Assembly: GCA_003136595.1 (NCBI GenBank)
Contig: PLEY01000018.1
Span: forward strand, 1,918 to 41,857
DNA from: Burkholderiales bacterium
GTDB lineage: Bacteria > Pseudomonadota > Gammaproteobacteria > Burkholderiales > Burkholderiaceae_D
Length of the DNA: 39,940 nt
Direction: 5' to 3'
Of this stretch, positions 24,778-32,868 are shown one piece after another. The notes below the pieces were generated by a model, which had not been told where the DNA came from, did not search any database, and was given only the letters and a program-made list of their open reading frames with translations. The first letter of the stretch is position 1. The number at the start of each line of letters is the position of its first letter. The position numbers were made by a program, and so were the translations under genes.

Positions 24778-26407
24778 CGCGTGCCTTGCGCCTGGCCGCC
24801 CGGCTCTGGCGGCGCTTGTGTCGATACATGTCCGCATCGGCCTCGTGGAGCAGCTCAGCGGCGCTCTGGCCCCCTTCCGGAAACATCGCAACGCCCGCCG
24901 AGGCCGAGCATTCGAGCACTGCCGCACCCCACGCCAGCGGCTCCTGGATCGCAACCATGAGTCGTTCCACGCCAGCCCTCGCCGCGACGCTGTCCTTGGC
25001 CTCATACATGAGCACCGCAAATTCGTCACCACCCAGTCTCGCCACCACGTCGCCCGGCTCAAGGCTCGCCTCGAGGCGTCGCCCCACTTCCGCAAGCAGG
25101 GCATCGCCTGCCGGATGCCCGTAGGTGTCATTGACCGATTTGAAGCGGTCCAGGTCCAGGTAGGCGATCGCAAATCGCAGCCCCGACTCGGCGGACTCCT
25201 CGAGTGCCGTTGCGAGCCGCTGCAGGAAATGGCGCCGGTTATAAAGCCCGGTCAGGGCATCGCGGGTCGCCTCGCGCTGGAGGTTTTCCTGGAGCCGGTG
25301 CAACAGGGCGTTGGAGGCCTGCAGGACCTCCATCTTCTGGCGTCCGCGTTCGGCCAGATCGCGCAATTGATCAATTTCGAATTCGACTGCCAGCACTTCA
25401 GTGCGGCGGCTCAGGCGCTCGACGTGCACGTGTTCCTGGAGCTTTAGCACCGTCTGCGCATAGCCGAGCGCCGCTTCGAATTGGCCAAGCGCCTGATGCA
25501 GGACCATGAGCGAGCGACTGGCCCGGGCCTGCAGCGCAAGGGAGCTGGCCTGAGCACAGCGCCGCACCGCCTCCTCGAGCACACCGAGCGCGTCGGCATG
25601 GCGGCCTGCAGCGTGATACGCCTCACCCAGGCTCACGAGCGGCACGCAGATATCGTGGAAATCACCCAGCCGGCGTCCTGCGGCCACCGCCGCCTCGAGA
25701 TCGGCCACGGCCTCGTGTGCCTGGCCAAGTCCAAGCTTTGCCGCACCCGACTGGGCGAGGAGGAGCGCCTCCTGCACGTGCAAACCGTGCCGCCTCGCCT
25801 GGGCACGCCAGGACTCGGAGATGCCGAGGGCAAGTGCAAACGCGCTCCGGCCCAGGTGCGCTTCGGCCACATTGGTCGCTGCGACGACGCACAGGAGCGG
25901 GCGCCCCAGCTGACGGCCGAGTTCGAGCACCTGCTCGGCAATCTCAAGCGAGCGCTCAAGCTCGCCCATCTCCTGGAACAGCAATCCGATATTGCCGAGC
26001 GCCCGTGCCTCGGCCACCTTGTCCCGATACTCGCGGGCGTACAGGAGATAGCTGTGGTAACGGGAGAAGGCCCGGCCGTAGTGGCCGCGCCGGTGGGCGT
26101 TGGCCCCCAGCCCATTGATGGCCCGATACTGCAAATCCGGCTGGCCTGCCTGGGCGGCGAGCTTCTGCGCCTCCTCGAGAAGTGCGTCGCTCTCGTCCAT
26201 CTGCTCGAGCAGGCCGAGCGCAATCCCCTGGACCCAGAGGCTCGTGGCCAGCGGCGCGGTGATGCCCAGGCTCTGCGCCTCTTCGAATGCCGAACGGGCG
26301 AGCGCCAGGGCCTCGCGCGGATTGGCTGCGATCAGCTCCTCGGCGCGCACATTTTGCTGCTCCAAACGCGTCAGCGGATCAGTCGAAGTCGAAGTGGGGC
26401 TGGACAT
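24770..26407 (-). CDS. TPR-repeat diguanylate cyclase (GGDEF)
   Basis: The 545-aa protein from ATG 26407 has a helical N-terminal part of about 340 residues made of tetratricopeptide-like repeats (for example ALGNIGLLFQEMGELERSLEIAEQVLELG, VSLGEAYHAAGRHADALGVLEEAV). A coiled coil follows (VEFEIDQLRDLAERGRQKMEVLQASNALLHRLQENLQREA), then a GGDEF domain with DALTGLYNRRHF, YLDLDRFKSVNDTYGHPAGD and RLGGDEFAVL (about 459-463). It lacks membrane segments and a receiver, so it is a cytosolic diguanylate cyclase regulated through protein contacts. It overlaps the start of the sensor GGDEF-EAL gene. No ribosome binding site stands out before 26407. Confidence 0.92.
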   Translation of the reverse strand: MSSPTSTSTDPLTRLEQQNVRAEELIAANPREALALARSAFEEAQSLGITAPLATSLWVQGIALGLLEQMDESDALLEEAQKLAAQAGQPDLQYRAINGLGANAHRRGHYGRAFSRYHSYLLYAREYRDKVAEARALGNIGLLFQEMGELERSLEIAEQVLELGRQLGRPLLCVVAATNVAEAHLGRSAFALALGISESWRAQARRHGLHVQEALLLAQSGAAKLGLGQAHEAVADLEAAVAAGRRLGDFHDICVPLVSLGEAYHAAGRHADALGVLEEAVRRCAQASSLALQARASRSLMVLHQALGQFEAALGYAQTVLKLQEHVHVERLSRRTEVLAVEFEIDQLRDLAERGRQKMEVLQASNALLHRLQENLQREATRDALTGLYNRRHFLQRLATALEESAESGLRFAIAYLDLDRFKSVNDTYGHPAGDALLAEVGRRLEASLEPGDVVARLGGDEFAVLMYEAKDSVAARAGVERLMVAIQEPLAWGAAVLECSASAGVAMFPEGGQSAAELLHEADADMYRHKRRQSRAARRKARGG

Positions 26408-26674
26408 GGTTCGTTTCTTCGCGCAAAGGCCGCTTAAGGACGCTCGGACCCCGGGACCCCGGAAGGACCCCGGACAGGCCGCGTAGAGCACCATCCATCG
26501 GCTCGGACCCCGAACCGGCCGGCTCGCGCATGGCGCGAGAGTCCGCCAGGCCGACGATCGGAGCGCCCCGGGGTCAGAAGGGGAAGCAGTAGCGTCGCGT
26601 CGCCAAATCTTGGTCCCGCCCGCCGGCCAGGGCGGCCGTTGTGCGGACCACCCGGCCGCGCTCGCTGCGCCGCT

Positions 26675-26968
26675 TTACTCTTTGTGCGTGGTGGCGATGA
26701 CGCGCTCGAGCGCCGTTTGCATCTGCTGGGCGACGATCACATTACGCGACATCATCTGGGAGATATCCTTGGGTGGCGATGTCGGGGACGCGAGCTGCGC
26801 GATCGAGAGCTCAACGGCGGCGTCCATGACGCGCGCAAGACGGATCATCTTGTTGATCGTCGGATCAGCGGTGGTTGGCACGCGCAGGAGGACTGCAGCC
26901 AGCGTGTTGAAGTCGGCCGATGACTTGATGAGTGCTTCCACGGTTGCCTGATCGCGTTCGCCGTACAT
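26675..26968 (-). CDS. Hypothetical small helical protein, 97 aa
   Basis: The start is ATG 26968, with a perfect GGAGG five bases upstream. The protein reads as a few amphipathic helices (ATVEALIKSSADFNTLAAVLLRV, TINKMIRLARVMDAAVELSIAQLAS, SQMMSRNVIVAQQMQTALERVI) with no signal peptide or membrane span. I do not recognise the family. A consensus -35 TTGACA lies at 27103-27108 on the minus strand, with only a poor -10. A GC-rich hairpin sequence (about 26995-27030) would lie in its 5' leader. It stands alone upstream of the c-di-GMP gene pair. Confidence 0.7.
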   Translation of the reverse strand: MYGERDQATVEALIKSSADFNTLAAVLLRVPTTADPTINKMIRLARVMDAAVELSIAQLASPTSPPKDISQMMSRNVIVAQQMQTALERVIATTHKE

Positions 26969-27417
26969 TGAAACCTCCAAGTTGCGCCACAGGCGACCTC
27001 CCCCACCAGCTGGGAGTGGGAGGGGATCGCTTGGGCAGGCGCCCAATCTTGTCGCTTTTGGACGCGTTACGTAAAAAAAATGTCACTTGCAGACGGCGCG
27101 ATTGTCAATTACCAAAATTCACGCGTCAGCCAGTTGCCTGGTGACTCCTTGAGCAAAATCAGGGCCAGTTGAGCAAACCCGAGGCGGAATGATCGAGGCA
27201 GCATGACCGAGCCAGCATTTCTGCGGCTCGTGCGCGCCTCGGTCCGCAGGGCGTGACCGGCTGCAACTCCTTCGCTACACTTCGCAACGGGGACGCCAGA
27301 CGGAATCGTGCAGGTTCGCGCCGGATCGGTCGGGGCGCGACCGAGTTCTAGGAGTCCCGGCAGAGGCACCGGCGGGCTTTGCGCCCTGCCACCCACACCA
27401 TCCAGAAAGGTTGACCG
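26969..27417. other. 450-bp divergent intergenic region
   Basis: It separates the minus-strand 97-aa gene from the plus-strand DUF4124 gene. It contains TTGACA on the minus strand at 27103-27108, an A8 run near 27073, and an imperfect hairpin CCTCCCCCAC / GTGGGAGGGG around 26998-27025. No coding frame is convincing. Confidence 0.45.
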
Positions 27418-27954
27418 ATGGCCCAGCATCCCGACCCCAGCGCCACGCTTCTGGCCTCGAGCCGCCGGCCCCAAGGCGCCGGGGCCCGGGTCCTCCGCGC
27501 GGCCCTCCTCGCCCTGCTGCCCGCGCTCGGTCCGTGCGCCCACGCGCAGGTCTACAAGTGGGTGGACGACCAGGGAGTAACCCACTACTCGCAATCCCCG
27601 CCGCCCGGGGGCCCGGCCAAGGGCGCGGTACTCAACCTCCCGGGGGCAGCGACGAACCCCGATGCCGCAGGGGCCGGCGGCAATGACAACTGGCAGGACC
27701 AGGAACGCGCCTTTCGGGAACGTCAGGCGAAGCAGGCCGATGCCAGGAAAATCGAAGAGGAACGGGCCCAGAAGGAGGCGGCCAGTCGGCGCACGGCCTG
27801 CCTGCGGGCGCGCGAAGCGCTCGATCTGCTCGGCCGCCAGATGCGTCTCTACAACCTCAACGAACGCGGCGAGAAGGTCTACCTGAGCGATGACGAGCGC
27901 GCACGCGAGACCCAGCGGGCCAGTCAGCAGGCTGCGGAGAACTGCCAATCCTAG
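27418..27954 (+). CDS. DUF4124 domain-containing exported protein
   Basis: The 178-aa protein has an N-terminal extension and then a signal-like helix (RVLRAALLALLPALGPCAHA) with cleavage before QVYKW. The start of the mature part, QVYKWVDDQGVTHYSQSPPP, is the DUF4124 signature. A charged coiled-coil helix follows (DQERAFRERQAKQADARKIEEERAQKEAA), and the end contains two Cys (TACLRAR, ENCQS) that may pair. Such proteins are frequent in betaproteobacterial periplasm with no assigned function. GAAAGG precedes ATG 27418. The first 25 residues may be a start-site overcall. Confidence 0.85.
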   Translation: MAQHPDPSATLLASSRRPQGAGARVLRAALLALLPALGPCAHAQVYKWVDDQGVTHYSQSPPPGGPAKGAVLNLPGAATNPDAAGAGGNDNWQDQERAFRERQAKQADARKIEEERAQKEAASRRTACLRAREALDLLGRQMRLYNLNERGEKVYLSDDERARETQRASQQAAENCQS

Positions 27955-28379
27955 CCGCCTGGGCTAGCTCTGGTGGCGGGCCCGATGAGGTGCCCGCTGG
28001 CGACCGGATGGCCGGCCGGGGAACTCCGTGGCGCGCCACCCCCGCCGGGGACGGGCCATGTTTTTCGCACGCCACACGCAGCAGCACCCATGCGCGACGC
28101 CCTGATTCCAGAAAACACTTTAACCATAAAATTTAAGTGATTGACCTGCAAGGAATTTCTTCCATAATTCCGAGACAGCACGCGCCTGGCAGACCAACGC
28201 GGATCGGGCGCGCCTCGAACTATTCGATGAAACGCGACCCAAACCCGACAGAGTGCGGCGCGCGCCGGAATCGAAGGCCCGATGAATTCACCGCGGCCCC
28301 GGGTTGCCTGCACGGCCCACGCGGGGCGGGCGGCCCACCGGACGCTCCCCCGACAATGCAACCCACAAAGGAGAACGAC
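27955..28379. other. 425-bp region: DUF4124 3' end and promoter/leader of the SYLF gene
   Basis: The first part shows only a weak hairpin (GCGGGC / GCCCGC, 27976-27997). An AT-rich patch at 28105-28175 stands out from the GC-rich surroundings and contains the promoter described separately. The rest, about 205 nt up to the SYLF start, would be a long untranslated leader. Confidence 0.5.
28141..28171 (+). promoter_or_regulatory. Sigma-70-like promoter with overlapping dyad, SYLF gene
   Basis: TTGACC (28141-28146) and CATAAT (28163-28168) are each 5/6 matches to the -35 and -10 consensus with a 16-bp spacer. A dyad GGAATT-N8-AATTCC (28152-28171) covers the spacer and -10, which is where a repressor could act. 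The patch is clearly AT-rich relative to its surroundings. Confidence 0.6.
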
Positions 28380-28949
28380 ATGGACAGAAGACTTTTGATG
28401 ACCGGCGCCCTGGCATCCCTCGGCCTCATTTCGAGCGGCTGCACAACCACCACGAGCGGCGCAGTCGAACCCGCCGAAAAACGTCGCCAGCTTGACGTCT
28501 CCTCGACCGAGGCGCTGGCACGGCTCTACGCCAATGCGCGCGGTTCGCGCGAACTCGTCGCCAAGGCGCGCGGCATCCTGGTGTTCCCCTCTGTGATCGC
28601 CGCAGGACTGGGCGTGGGTGGCGAGTTTGGCGAGGGCGAACTGCGTATCGGGGGCGCGCCGCTGTCCTATTACAGCACCACGAGCGCATCTCTCGGGCTG
28701 CAGGTCGGAGCCCAGTCGAAGGCCGTCTTCTTCCTCTTCATGACCCAGGACTCACTGGATCGATTCCGGGCTGGCAACGGCTGGACAGCCGGTGCCGATG
28801 CATCGGTGGCACTCCTGAAGACCGGCGCGAACGGCGACATCGACCTCACCACGGCACAGGCACCGGTGATCGGATTCGTCGTGACCAACTCGGGCCTCAT
28901 GGCCAATGCGACGATCGAGGGCACCAAGGTATCCCGTCTGAACCTTTGA
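28380..28949 (+). CDS. SYLF (YSC84) domain lipoprotein
   Basis: The 189-aa product begins at ATG 28380, with AAGGAGA optimally placed upstream. A lipoprotein signal is seen: MDRRLLMTGALASLGLISSGC with Cys21. The mature part matches the lipid-binding SYLF/YSC84 domain: ALARLYANARGSRELVAKARGILVFPSV, AAGLGVGGEFGEGEL, YYSTTSASLGLQVGAQSKAVFFLFM, and a C-terminal strand pair ending EGTKVSRLNL. In eukaryotes the domain binds phosphoinositides; bacterial members are periplasmic lipoproteins of unclear role. It is monocistronic, with a candidate promoter about 205 bp upstream. Confidence 0.93.
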   Translation: MDRRLLMTGALASLGLISSGCTTTTSGAVEPAEKRRQLDVSSTEALARLYANARGSRELVAKARGILVFPSVIAAGLGVGGEFGEGELRIGGAPLSYYSTTSASLGLQVGAQSKAVFFLFMTQDSLDRFRAGNGWTAGADASVALLKTGANGDIDLTTAQAPVIGFVVTNSGLMANATIEGTKVSRLNL

Positions 28950-29452
28950 GGCGCGCGTTCGGGCATGCCGCCCGTGCACTGTACGTCAGCGCACCTTGCC
29001 TTAGGATCAGGGTGGACCCAGGCCACGCGGATGGCCCGCTTCGGGACGATTCATCCCAACATGGCGGAGCGGCATTTGTAACGGGATCCGGGCCCGACTG
29101 GCCGGGCGGCCGCGGCGCGGTCGACCGCCGCCGCGCGTGGCGCGCGCAGAGTCAGGCTGACCGTGGACTTGCCGACCCAGTGCAAGAGCAGCATAATGCG
29201 GACGGCCTAGAAGCAAGAACCATTCATTGAAGATGGCCCTGCCCTGTCCCTCAGCATCTGGCGCAAGCGTACGCGGCGCGAGCGCTACACTGCGGGGCTG
29301 GCGATAGCAACGTCAACCGCACCGGGAATATAATCGTTATAGGCGTGTGCCTTTGACAAGACCTGTCGATCGCATCTGCTTTGAAGTCTTAGAAGTATCC
29401 GGGCCTGCTCAGAACGAGCTTCGGTTTTGAAACACCATAACGGGAGAAACAC
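28950..29452. other. 500-bp intergenic region before the tandem-repeat protein
   Basis: No convincing gene. It contains a TATAAT at 29329-29334 in a small AT-rich patch, and a TTGACA at 29353-29358 closer to the gene, neither with a good partner box at the right distance. The promoter of the 29453 gene must lie here. Confidence 0.45.
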
Positions 29453-29845
29453 TTGAAAGCCATTTCCATACTGCTGCCTGCAACGATCTTCGCACTTGTG
29501 TCGGTTCAACCGGCGCTCGCGCAAGATGATTCAGCTGCCCCGAAGACCCGCGCCGAAGTCAAGGCCGAAACCAAAGATGCCGTGAAGTCGGGTGCCATCC
29601 CCCGCGGCGATGCCTCGCCCACGATGAATAAGGACTCCACCAAGTCCACGGCAAGCCGTCCTGCCGTCAAGGCTGAGACCAAGGCTGCGGAAAAGTCGGG
29701 TGCTATTCCCCGTGGCGATGCCTCGGACACGATGAACAAGGACACTTCCAAGTCGACCGCGAGCCGGCCTGCTGTCAAGGCGGAGACCAAGGCTGCAGAG
29801 AAGGCCGGCGAGATTCCTCGCGGCGAAGCACAGCCCAAGCCCTAA
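29453..29845 (+). CDS. Exported protein with three tandem 36-residue repeats
   Basis: The 130-aa protein starts with TTG at 29453 after GGGAG. It has a clear signal peptide (KAISILLPATIFALVSVQPALA, cleavage before QDDS). The mature chain is three tandem copies of a 36-residue, Lys/Glu/Ala-rich unit of the form VKAETKAAEKSGAIPRGDAS...TMNKDTSKSTASRP, the last truncated. It is highly charged and likely helical with turns at IPRGD; no enzyme motif is present. Related 'VKAETKAA' proteins occur in Burkholderiales with unknown role. The nucleotide repeats (108 bp) differ at many third positions, so the duplication is not recent. A strong terminator follows at 29864. Confidence 0.8.
   Translation: MKAISILLPATIFALVSVQPALAQDDSAAPKTRAEVKAETKDAVKSGAIPRGDASPTMNKDSTKSTASRPAVKAETKAAEKSGAIPRGDASDTMNKDTSKSTASRPAVKAETKAAEKAGEIPRGEAQPKP
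29560..29830 (+). repeat. 108-bp coding tandem repeat, about 2.5 copies
   Basis: Units start near GTCAAGGC(C/T)GA at about 29558, 29669 and 29776 and encode the 36-residue protein repeat of the surrounding gene. They are diverged mainly at synonymous sites. Confidence 0.75.
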
Positions 29846-29863
29846 GCATCCGTCTGACCCTAG

Positions 29864-29892
29864 ATCGGCCCGCAATGCGGGCCGATTTTTTT
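29864..29892 (+). terminator. Rho-independent terminator
   Basis: A perfect 10-bp stem ATCGGCCCGC / GCGGGCCGAT with an AAT loop is followed by a run of seven T, 18 bp after the stop of the tandem-repeat gene. This is the clearest intrinsic terminator in the window. It has no T-tract in the other direction, so it should not serve cbpM. Confidence 0.95.
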
Positions 29893-29928
29893 GGCGCGGC
29901 GAAAGCGCCGCGAACACCGGACTGCGTC

Positions 29929-30252
29929 TTAGCCCCTGTGCCCCGGGGCGCGCGCCTCGACGAGGCACAATTGGTCCTCAAGGGCCTGGATGCGAGCGAG
30001 CAGCTGGATCGCGACCGCGAGCGCCGAGAGGTCGAGTTCAAAATCCCTGCGCAGACGCTGGGCGCTTTGAACCGCGCGCAGGCTCGCTGCCGAGAAGACC
30101 CAATCGGGCCCGGGCCCCAAGGGCTGCAACACGCCGATGTCCGTCAACTCGCCCAGCTCAGCCTCCGACACACCGCACGAGCGCGCGAGTTCGGGCAGGG
30201 AGTAGTGATGCAGTTCTTCCACGACGGTGGTGTGAATGATCTCGAGATGCAT
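29929..30252 (-). CDS. cbpM: Chaperone modulator CbpM
   Basis: The 107-aa product is MerR-like in its first half (HHYSLPELARSCGVSEAELGELTDIGVLQP) with a helical second half (LRRDFELDLSALAVAIQLLARIQALEDQL), the pattern of CbpM, which binds the J-domain of CbpA and inhibits its co-chaperone and DNA-binding activities. The start at ATG 30252 has AGGAGG four bases upstream. It lies eight bases after cbpA, in the conserved cbpA-cbpM order. One notable change is an otherwise well-conserved fold with no extension. Confidence 0.9.
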   Translation of the reverse strand: MHLEIIHTTVVEELHHYSLPELARSCGVSEAELGELTDIGVLQPLGPGPDWVFSAASLRAVQSAQRLRRDFELDLSALAVAIQLLARIQALEDQLCLVEARAPGHRG

Positions 30253-30260
30253 CGAGCCTC

Positions 30261-31178
30261 CTACGGGAAATGGGCCCGCGGCTTGAAGTCGGAGAGGGCC
30301 TGAAGCTGGCGGTAGAGGTCGCGCTCGGCCTCCGAGGGCGCCTGCGGGACGACGATCTGCACGACGGCAAACAGATTGCCCGCACCGCCCGCATGCGGCA
30401 TGCCCTTGCCCGTCAAGCGCAGACTCTGCCCGGCGCGCGTCCCGGCTCGCACCTTCAGCTCGACCGACCCCGACAGCGTCGGTACTTCCACATCGGCTCC
30501 CAGCACGGCCTCGGACGGCGTGAGCGGCAAATCCAGGTACAGATCCTTGCCCGACACCCGGAACAGCGGATGCGGCTTGAGCACGAGATTCACATACAGG
30601 TCGCCTGCACGACCCCCGTGCTGGCCGGGGGCGCCCTTGCCGGCAAGGCGCAATCGCTGTCCGTCGACAGCACCTTTCGGAACGCGGATCCGAAAGCGCC
30701 GCGACACACGCTGCGTCATGCCTTGATCATCGACTTCCGGCATGACGAGATCAAGGTCAATCTCGTTGCCCTGGAACGCGTCGAGCAGCGAGATCTCGGT
30801 CTTCGTCTCGTAGTCCGCGCCCGGCCGGGCCGCGGGCGCGCGTCGCGCGCGTCCCTGCCCGCGGTTAAGACCCGCAAGGATGTCGCCCAGATCAAAGTTC
30901 TCGAATCCGCCGGCACCGAATTGCTCGCCCCAATCGGGGGGCGGCTGAAAATCCTGGCCCGCCGGATGACGCCCCAACTCGTCGTACGCGGCACGCTTTT
31001 CGGGATCCTTCAGGGTCTCGTAGGCCTCGCCGACCTCCTTGAATTTCTCTTCGGCACCGGCGAGCTTTGAGACATCCGGATGATAGCGATGCGCGAGCTT
31101 GCGATAGGCCTTCTTGATCTCCGCGGCGGTTGCGGTCCTCTCGACCCCGAGCACAGCGTAGTAGTCTTTGAATTTCAT
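30261..31178 (-). CDS. cbpA: DnaJ-class co-chaperone CbpA (curved DNA-binding protein)
   Basis: From ATG 31178 the protein is 305 aa, the usual CbpA length. It has an N-terminal J-domain (FKDYYAVLGVERTATAAEIKKAYRKLAHRYHPDVSKL, HPD at about 33-35), a Gly/Phe-poor linker, and the two C-terminal beta domains of DnaJ (LDLVMPEVDDQGMTQRVSRRFRIRVPKGAVDGQRLRLAGKG; LYLDLPLTPSEAVLGADVEVPTL; LRLTGKGMPH). The zinc finger is absent, as in CbpA. It stimulates DnaK ATPase and binds curved DNA under stress or starvation. It is followed by cbpM. The extension to 31214 lacks a ribosome binding site. Confidence 0.94.
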   Translation of the reverse strand: MKFKDYYAVLGVERTATAAEIKKAYRKLAHRYHPDVSKLAGAEEKFKEVGEAYETLKDPEKRAAYDELGRHPAGQDFQPPPDWGEQFGAGGFENFDLGDILAGLNRGQGRARRAPAARPGADYETKTEISLLDAFQGNEIDLDLVMPEVDDQGMTQRVSRRFRIRVPKGAVDGQRLRLAGKGAPGQHGGRAGDLYVNLVLKPHPLFRVSGKDLYLDLPLTPSEAVLGADVEVPTLSGSVELKVRAGTRAGQSLRLTGKGMPHAGGAGNLFAVVQIVVPQAPSEAERDLYRQLQALSDFKPRAHFP

Positions 31179-31345
31179 GAATACCCGTTTCCGTTCGGCC
31201 AAGCGCCAGGTCATCTTGCGCGAGACGCGGCCCTGATCGGGCTCGGGGCCTGGCGCCGGCCCGGCCGCGGATTTGAGGCCTTCCTGCCGCTACGTGGCGA
31301 CGATCAGCGGGAAATCAAGCCACCTGAGGAAGGCCGATCGGCGCC

Positions 31346-32077
31346 CTAGGACTTCAGGAATCGCAGGGCAAACTTGTCTGAGGGGGTCTTCATGTCGAAG
31401 AACGCAACGCTGCGCGGATCTTCAGGATGGCGCAGGTAATCGCTCTGGCCCTCGAGCCGAAACCCGGCCCGGGTGAACTCCTCGATCACCAGCGCCTCAT
31501 CGATGCGATGCAGCCTCGGGCTGTCGCTCGTGCCGCTGCCCGCTCGTGCCGCATGGTCAATCACCACCAGGTGACCGCCGTGCTTGAGCGCGGCATAGAG
31601 CCTTGCATCGAGTTGCCCGCGATCGACGGGTAGCGCTGCGATGTCGTGATAGGACATGACGATGGTGACCAGATCAAGCGGCGGCAGGCCCGGGGGAACC
31701 GGATTGTCGTAGGCCTCGATCACCGGCTCGAGATTGGCCTGCGGGGCCGTCAGCAGCCGCTCGGCGAGCCGCTTGGAGGGCTTGTCGTTCTGGGACCAGA
31801 CGTGGCCGGTGGCGCCCACCTCAAGGGCGAGCAACTCGGAGGTGTAGCCGCCCCCTGACCAGATATCGAGCACCTGCATGCCCGGACGCGCCCGGGCAAA
31901 GCGCAGGAATTCGACAGGCAGGCGTTGCGCATCTTCGGCCCTGTCCTGTGCGCGCAGGGGACTTGCGACCACCGCCTCGTAGGCGCTTTGCTCCTCGGGC
32001 GCAGGTACCATGGCACAGGCGGCGAGAATCAGGGCGAGCGCAGTGGGGAGGAGGGATGGGACCAGGCGAGAGCGCAT
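31346..32077 (-). CDS. Predicted methyltransferase-fold lipoprotein (COG4798-like)
   Basis: From ATG 32077 (GAGG upstream) the protein has 243 aa. The start, MRSRLVPSLLPTALALILAAC, is a lipoprotein signal with lipobox ILAAC. The rest is a class I SAM-dependent methyltransferase fold: motif I VLDIWSGGGYTSELLA, an acidic residue in the next strand region, LVTIVMSYHDIA, GGHLVVIDHAA and a C-terminal RLEGQSDYLRH. The family is known as 'predicted methyltransferase' with frequent signal peptides. A periplasmic location is odd, since SAM is cytosolic. It follows cbpA at 167 bp, upstream on the same strand. Confidence 0.85.
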   Translation of the reverse strand: MRSRLVPSLLPTALALILAACAMVPAPEEQSAYEAVVASPLRAQDRAEDAQRLPVEFLRFARARPGMQVLDIWSGGGYTSELLALEVGATGHVWSQNDKPSKRLAERLLTAPQANLEPVIEAYDNPVPPGLPPLDLVTIVMSYHDIAALPVDRGQLDARLYAALKHGGHLVVIDHAARAGSGTSDSPRLHRIDEALVIEEFTRAGFRLEGQSDYLRHPEDPRSVAFFDMKTPSDKFALRFLKS

Positions 32078-32348
32078 ACGGGAAACCTCGGAAGCAGCAT
32101 TGCGCAGGTGCGGCCAGACCGACGACGGCAAAACCGGCCAAACCAAGACAAGGCCCGCCGGGATGACGCATGACCGCAGCGGGCCGGGGCGCGGGCGGGA
32201 CCCGCCCACGGCGTTAACCCACGATGCTACTGCTAAACGCACCCCTGCGCCCTGCCCCCCCCCCGCGAACCTGCCCTGAAGCCCCCGGCCCGGGGTTGTA
32301 TCCCGGCTTGCGGACCCTACTCCGCCAGGGCGCAAGTCTTTGCGCCGG

Positions 32349-32774
32349 CTAGACGAGGGTCAGCGTCACGTTGACGTTGCCGCGCGTCGCGTTCGAGTAG
32401 GGGCAGACCTGGTGCGCCTTGTGCACCAGATCCTCGGCGACCGCCTTGTCAAGCCCGGGCAGGCTGATCTTGAGCTCGACCTCGATCCCGAAACCATGCG
32501 GGATGGGTCCGATGCCGACGGTCCCGGTGATCGCGGTTTCAGCGGGCAAGGCCACCTTGGACTGGCCGGCGACGACCTTCAGGGCGCCGATGAAGCAGGC
32601 CGAGTAACCGGCTGCGAACAGCTGCTCGGGGTTGGTCCCGACCGCCCCGGCTCCCCCCAACTCCTTCGGCGTGGTGAGCTTGACGTCGAGCACGCCGTCC
32701 GAGGAAATGGCGCGACCCTCACGGCCACCCGTGGCGGTAGCCTGCGCCCGGTACAGAGTTTTTTCAAGATTCAT
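32349..32774 (-). CDS. ohr: Organic hydroperoxide resistance protein Ohr
   Basis: The 141-aa protein is a typical Ohr of the OsmC superfamily. The two redox cysteines are in the usual places (Cys60 in [12 protein letters not shown], Cys124 in [13 protein letters not shown]), and the catalytic Arg18 (GGREGR) and Glu50 (NPEQLF) are present. Ohr reduces fatty-acid and other organic hydroperoxides using lipoylated proteins as electron donors, in the cytosol. The ATG at 32774 has AAAGG upstream. It follows ohrR by 94 bp on the same strand; no second copy of the ohrR operator is visible in this gap, so expression from the ohrR promoter is likely. Confidence 0.96.
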   Translation of the reverse strand: MNLEKTLYRAQATATGGREGRAISSDGVLDVKLTTPKELGGAGAVGTNPEQLFAAGYSACFIGALKVVAGQSKVALPAETAITGTVGIGPIPHGFGIEVELKISLPGLDKAVAEDLVHKAHQVCPYSNATRGNVNVTLTLV

Positions 32775-32868
32775 GAGAGACCTTTCAAAGTGTGATGAGT
32801 GATCGAGAACTGCTCCAACAGGGGACCCTGTGCGCGGTGCGTACCGCGCCGGCCGTCCCGGGCCGATA

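Noticed and set aside
24778-25173. N-terminal 132-residue extension of the GGDEF-EAL frame
   Set aside because: It lies entirely within the coding sequence of the TPR-GGDEF gene and reads as Arg/Ser-rich out-of-frame translation; GTG 24777 is the reasonable start.
25481-26437. 318-aa plus-strand open frame
   Set aside because: Antisense to the TPR-GGDEF gene; no start signal or domain.
27109-27948. 279-aa minus-strand open frame over the DUF4124 gene
   Set aside because: The plus-strand product has a signal peptide and the DUF4124 signature; the antisense frame has neither ribosome binding site nor recognised domain.
29329-29334. TATAAT as a promoter of the 29453 gene
   Set aside because: No acceptable -35 at 15-19 bp spacing, and 118 bp from the start; kept only as a remark in the intergenic entry.
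30270-31070. 266-aa plus-strand open frame
   Set aside because: Antisense to cbpA, which has all J-domain and C-terminal motifs.
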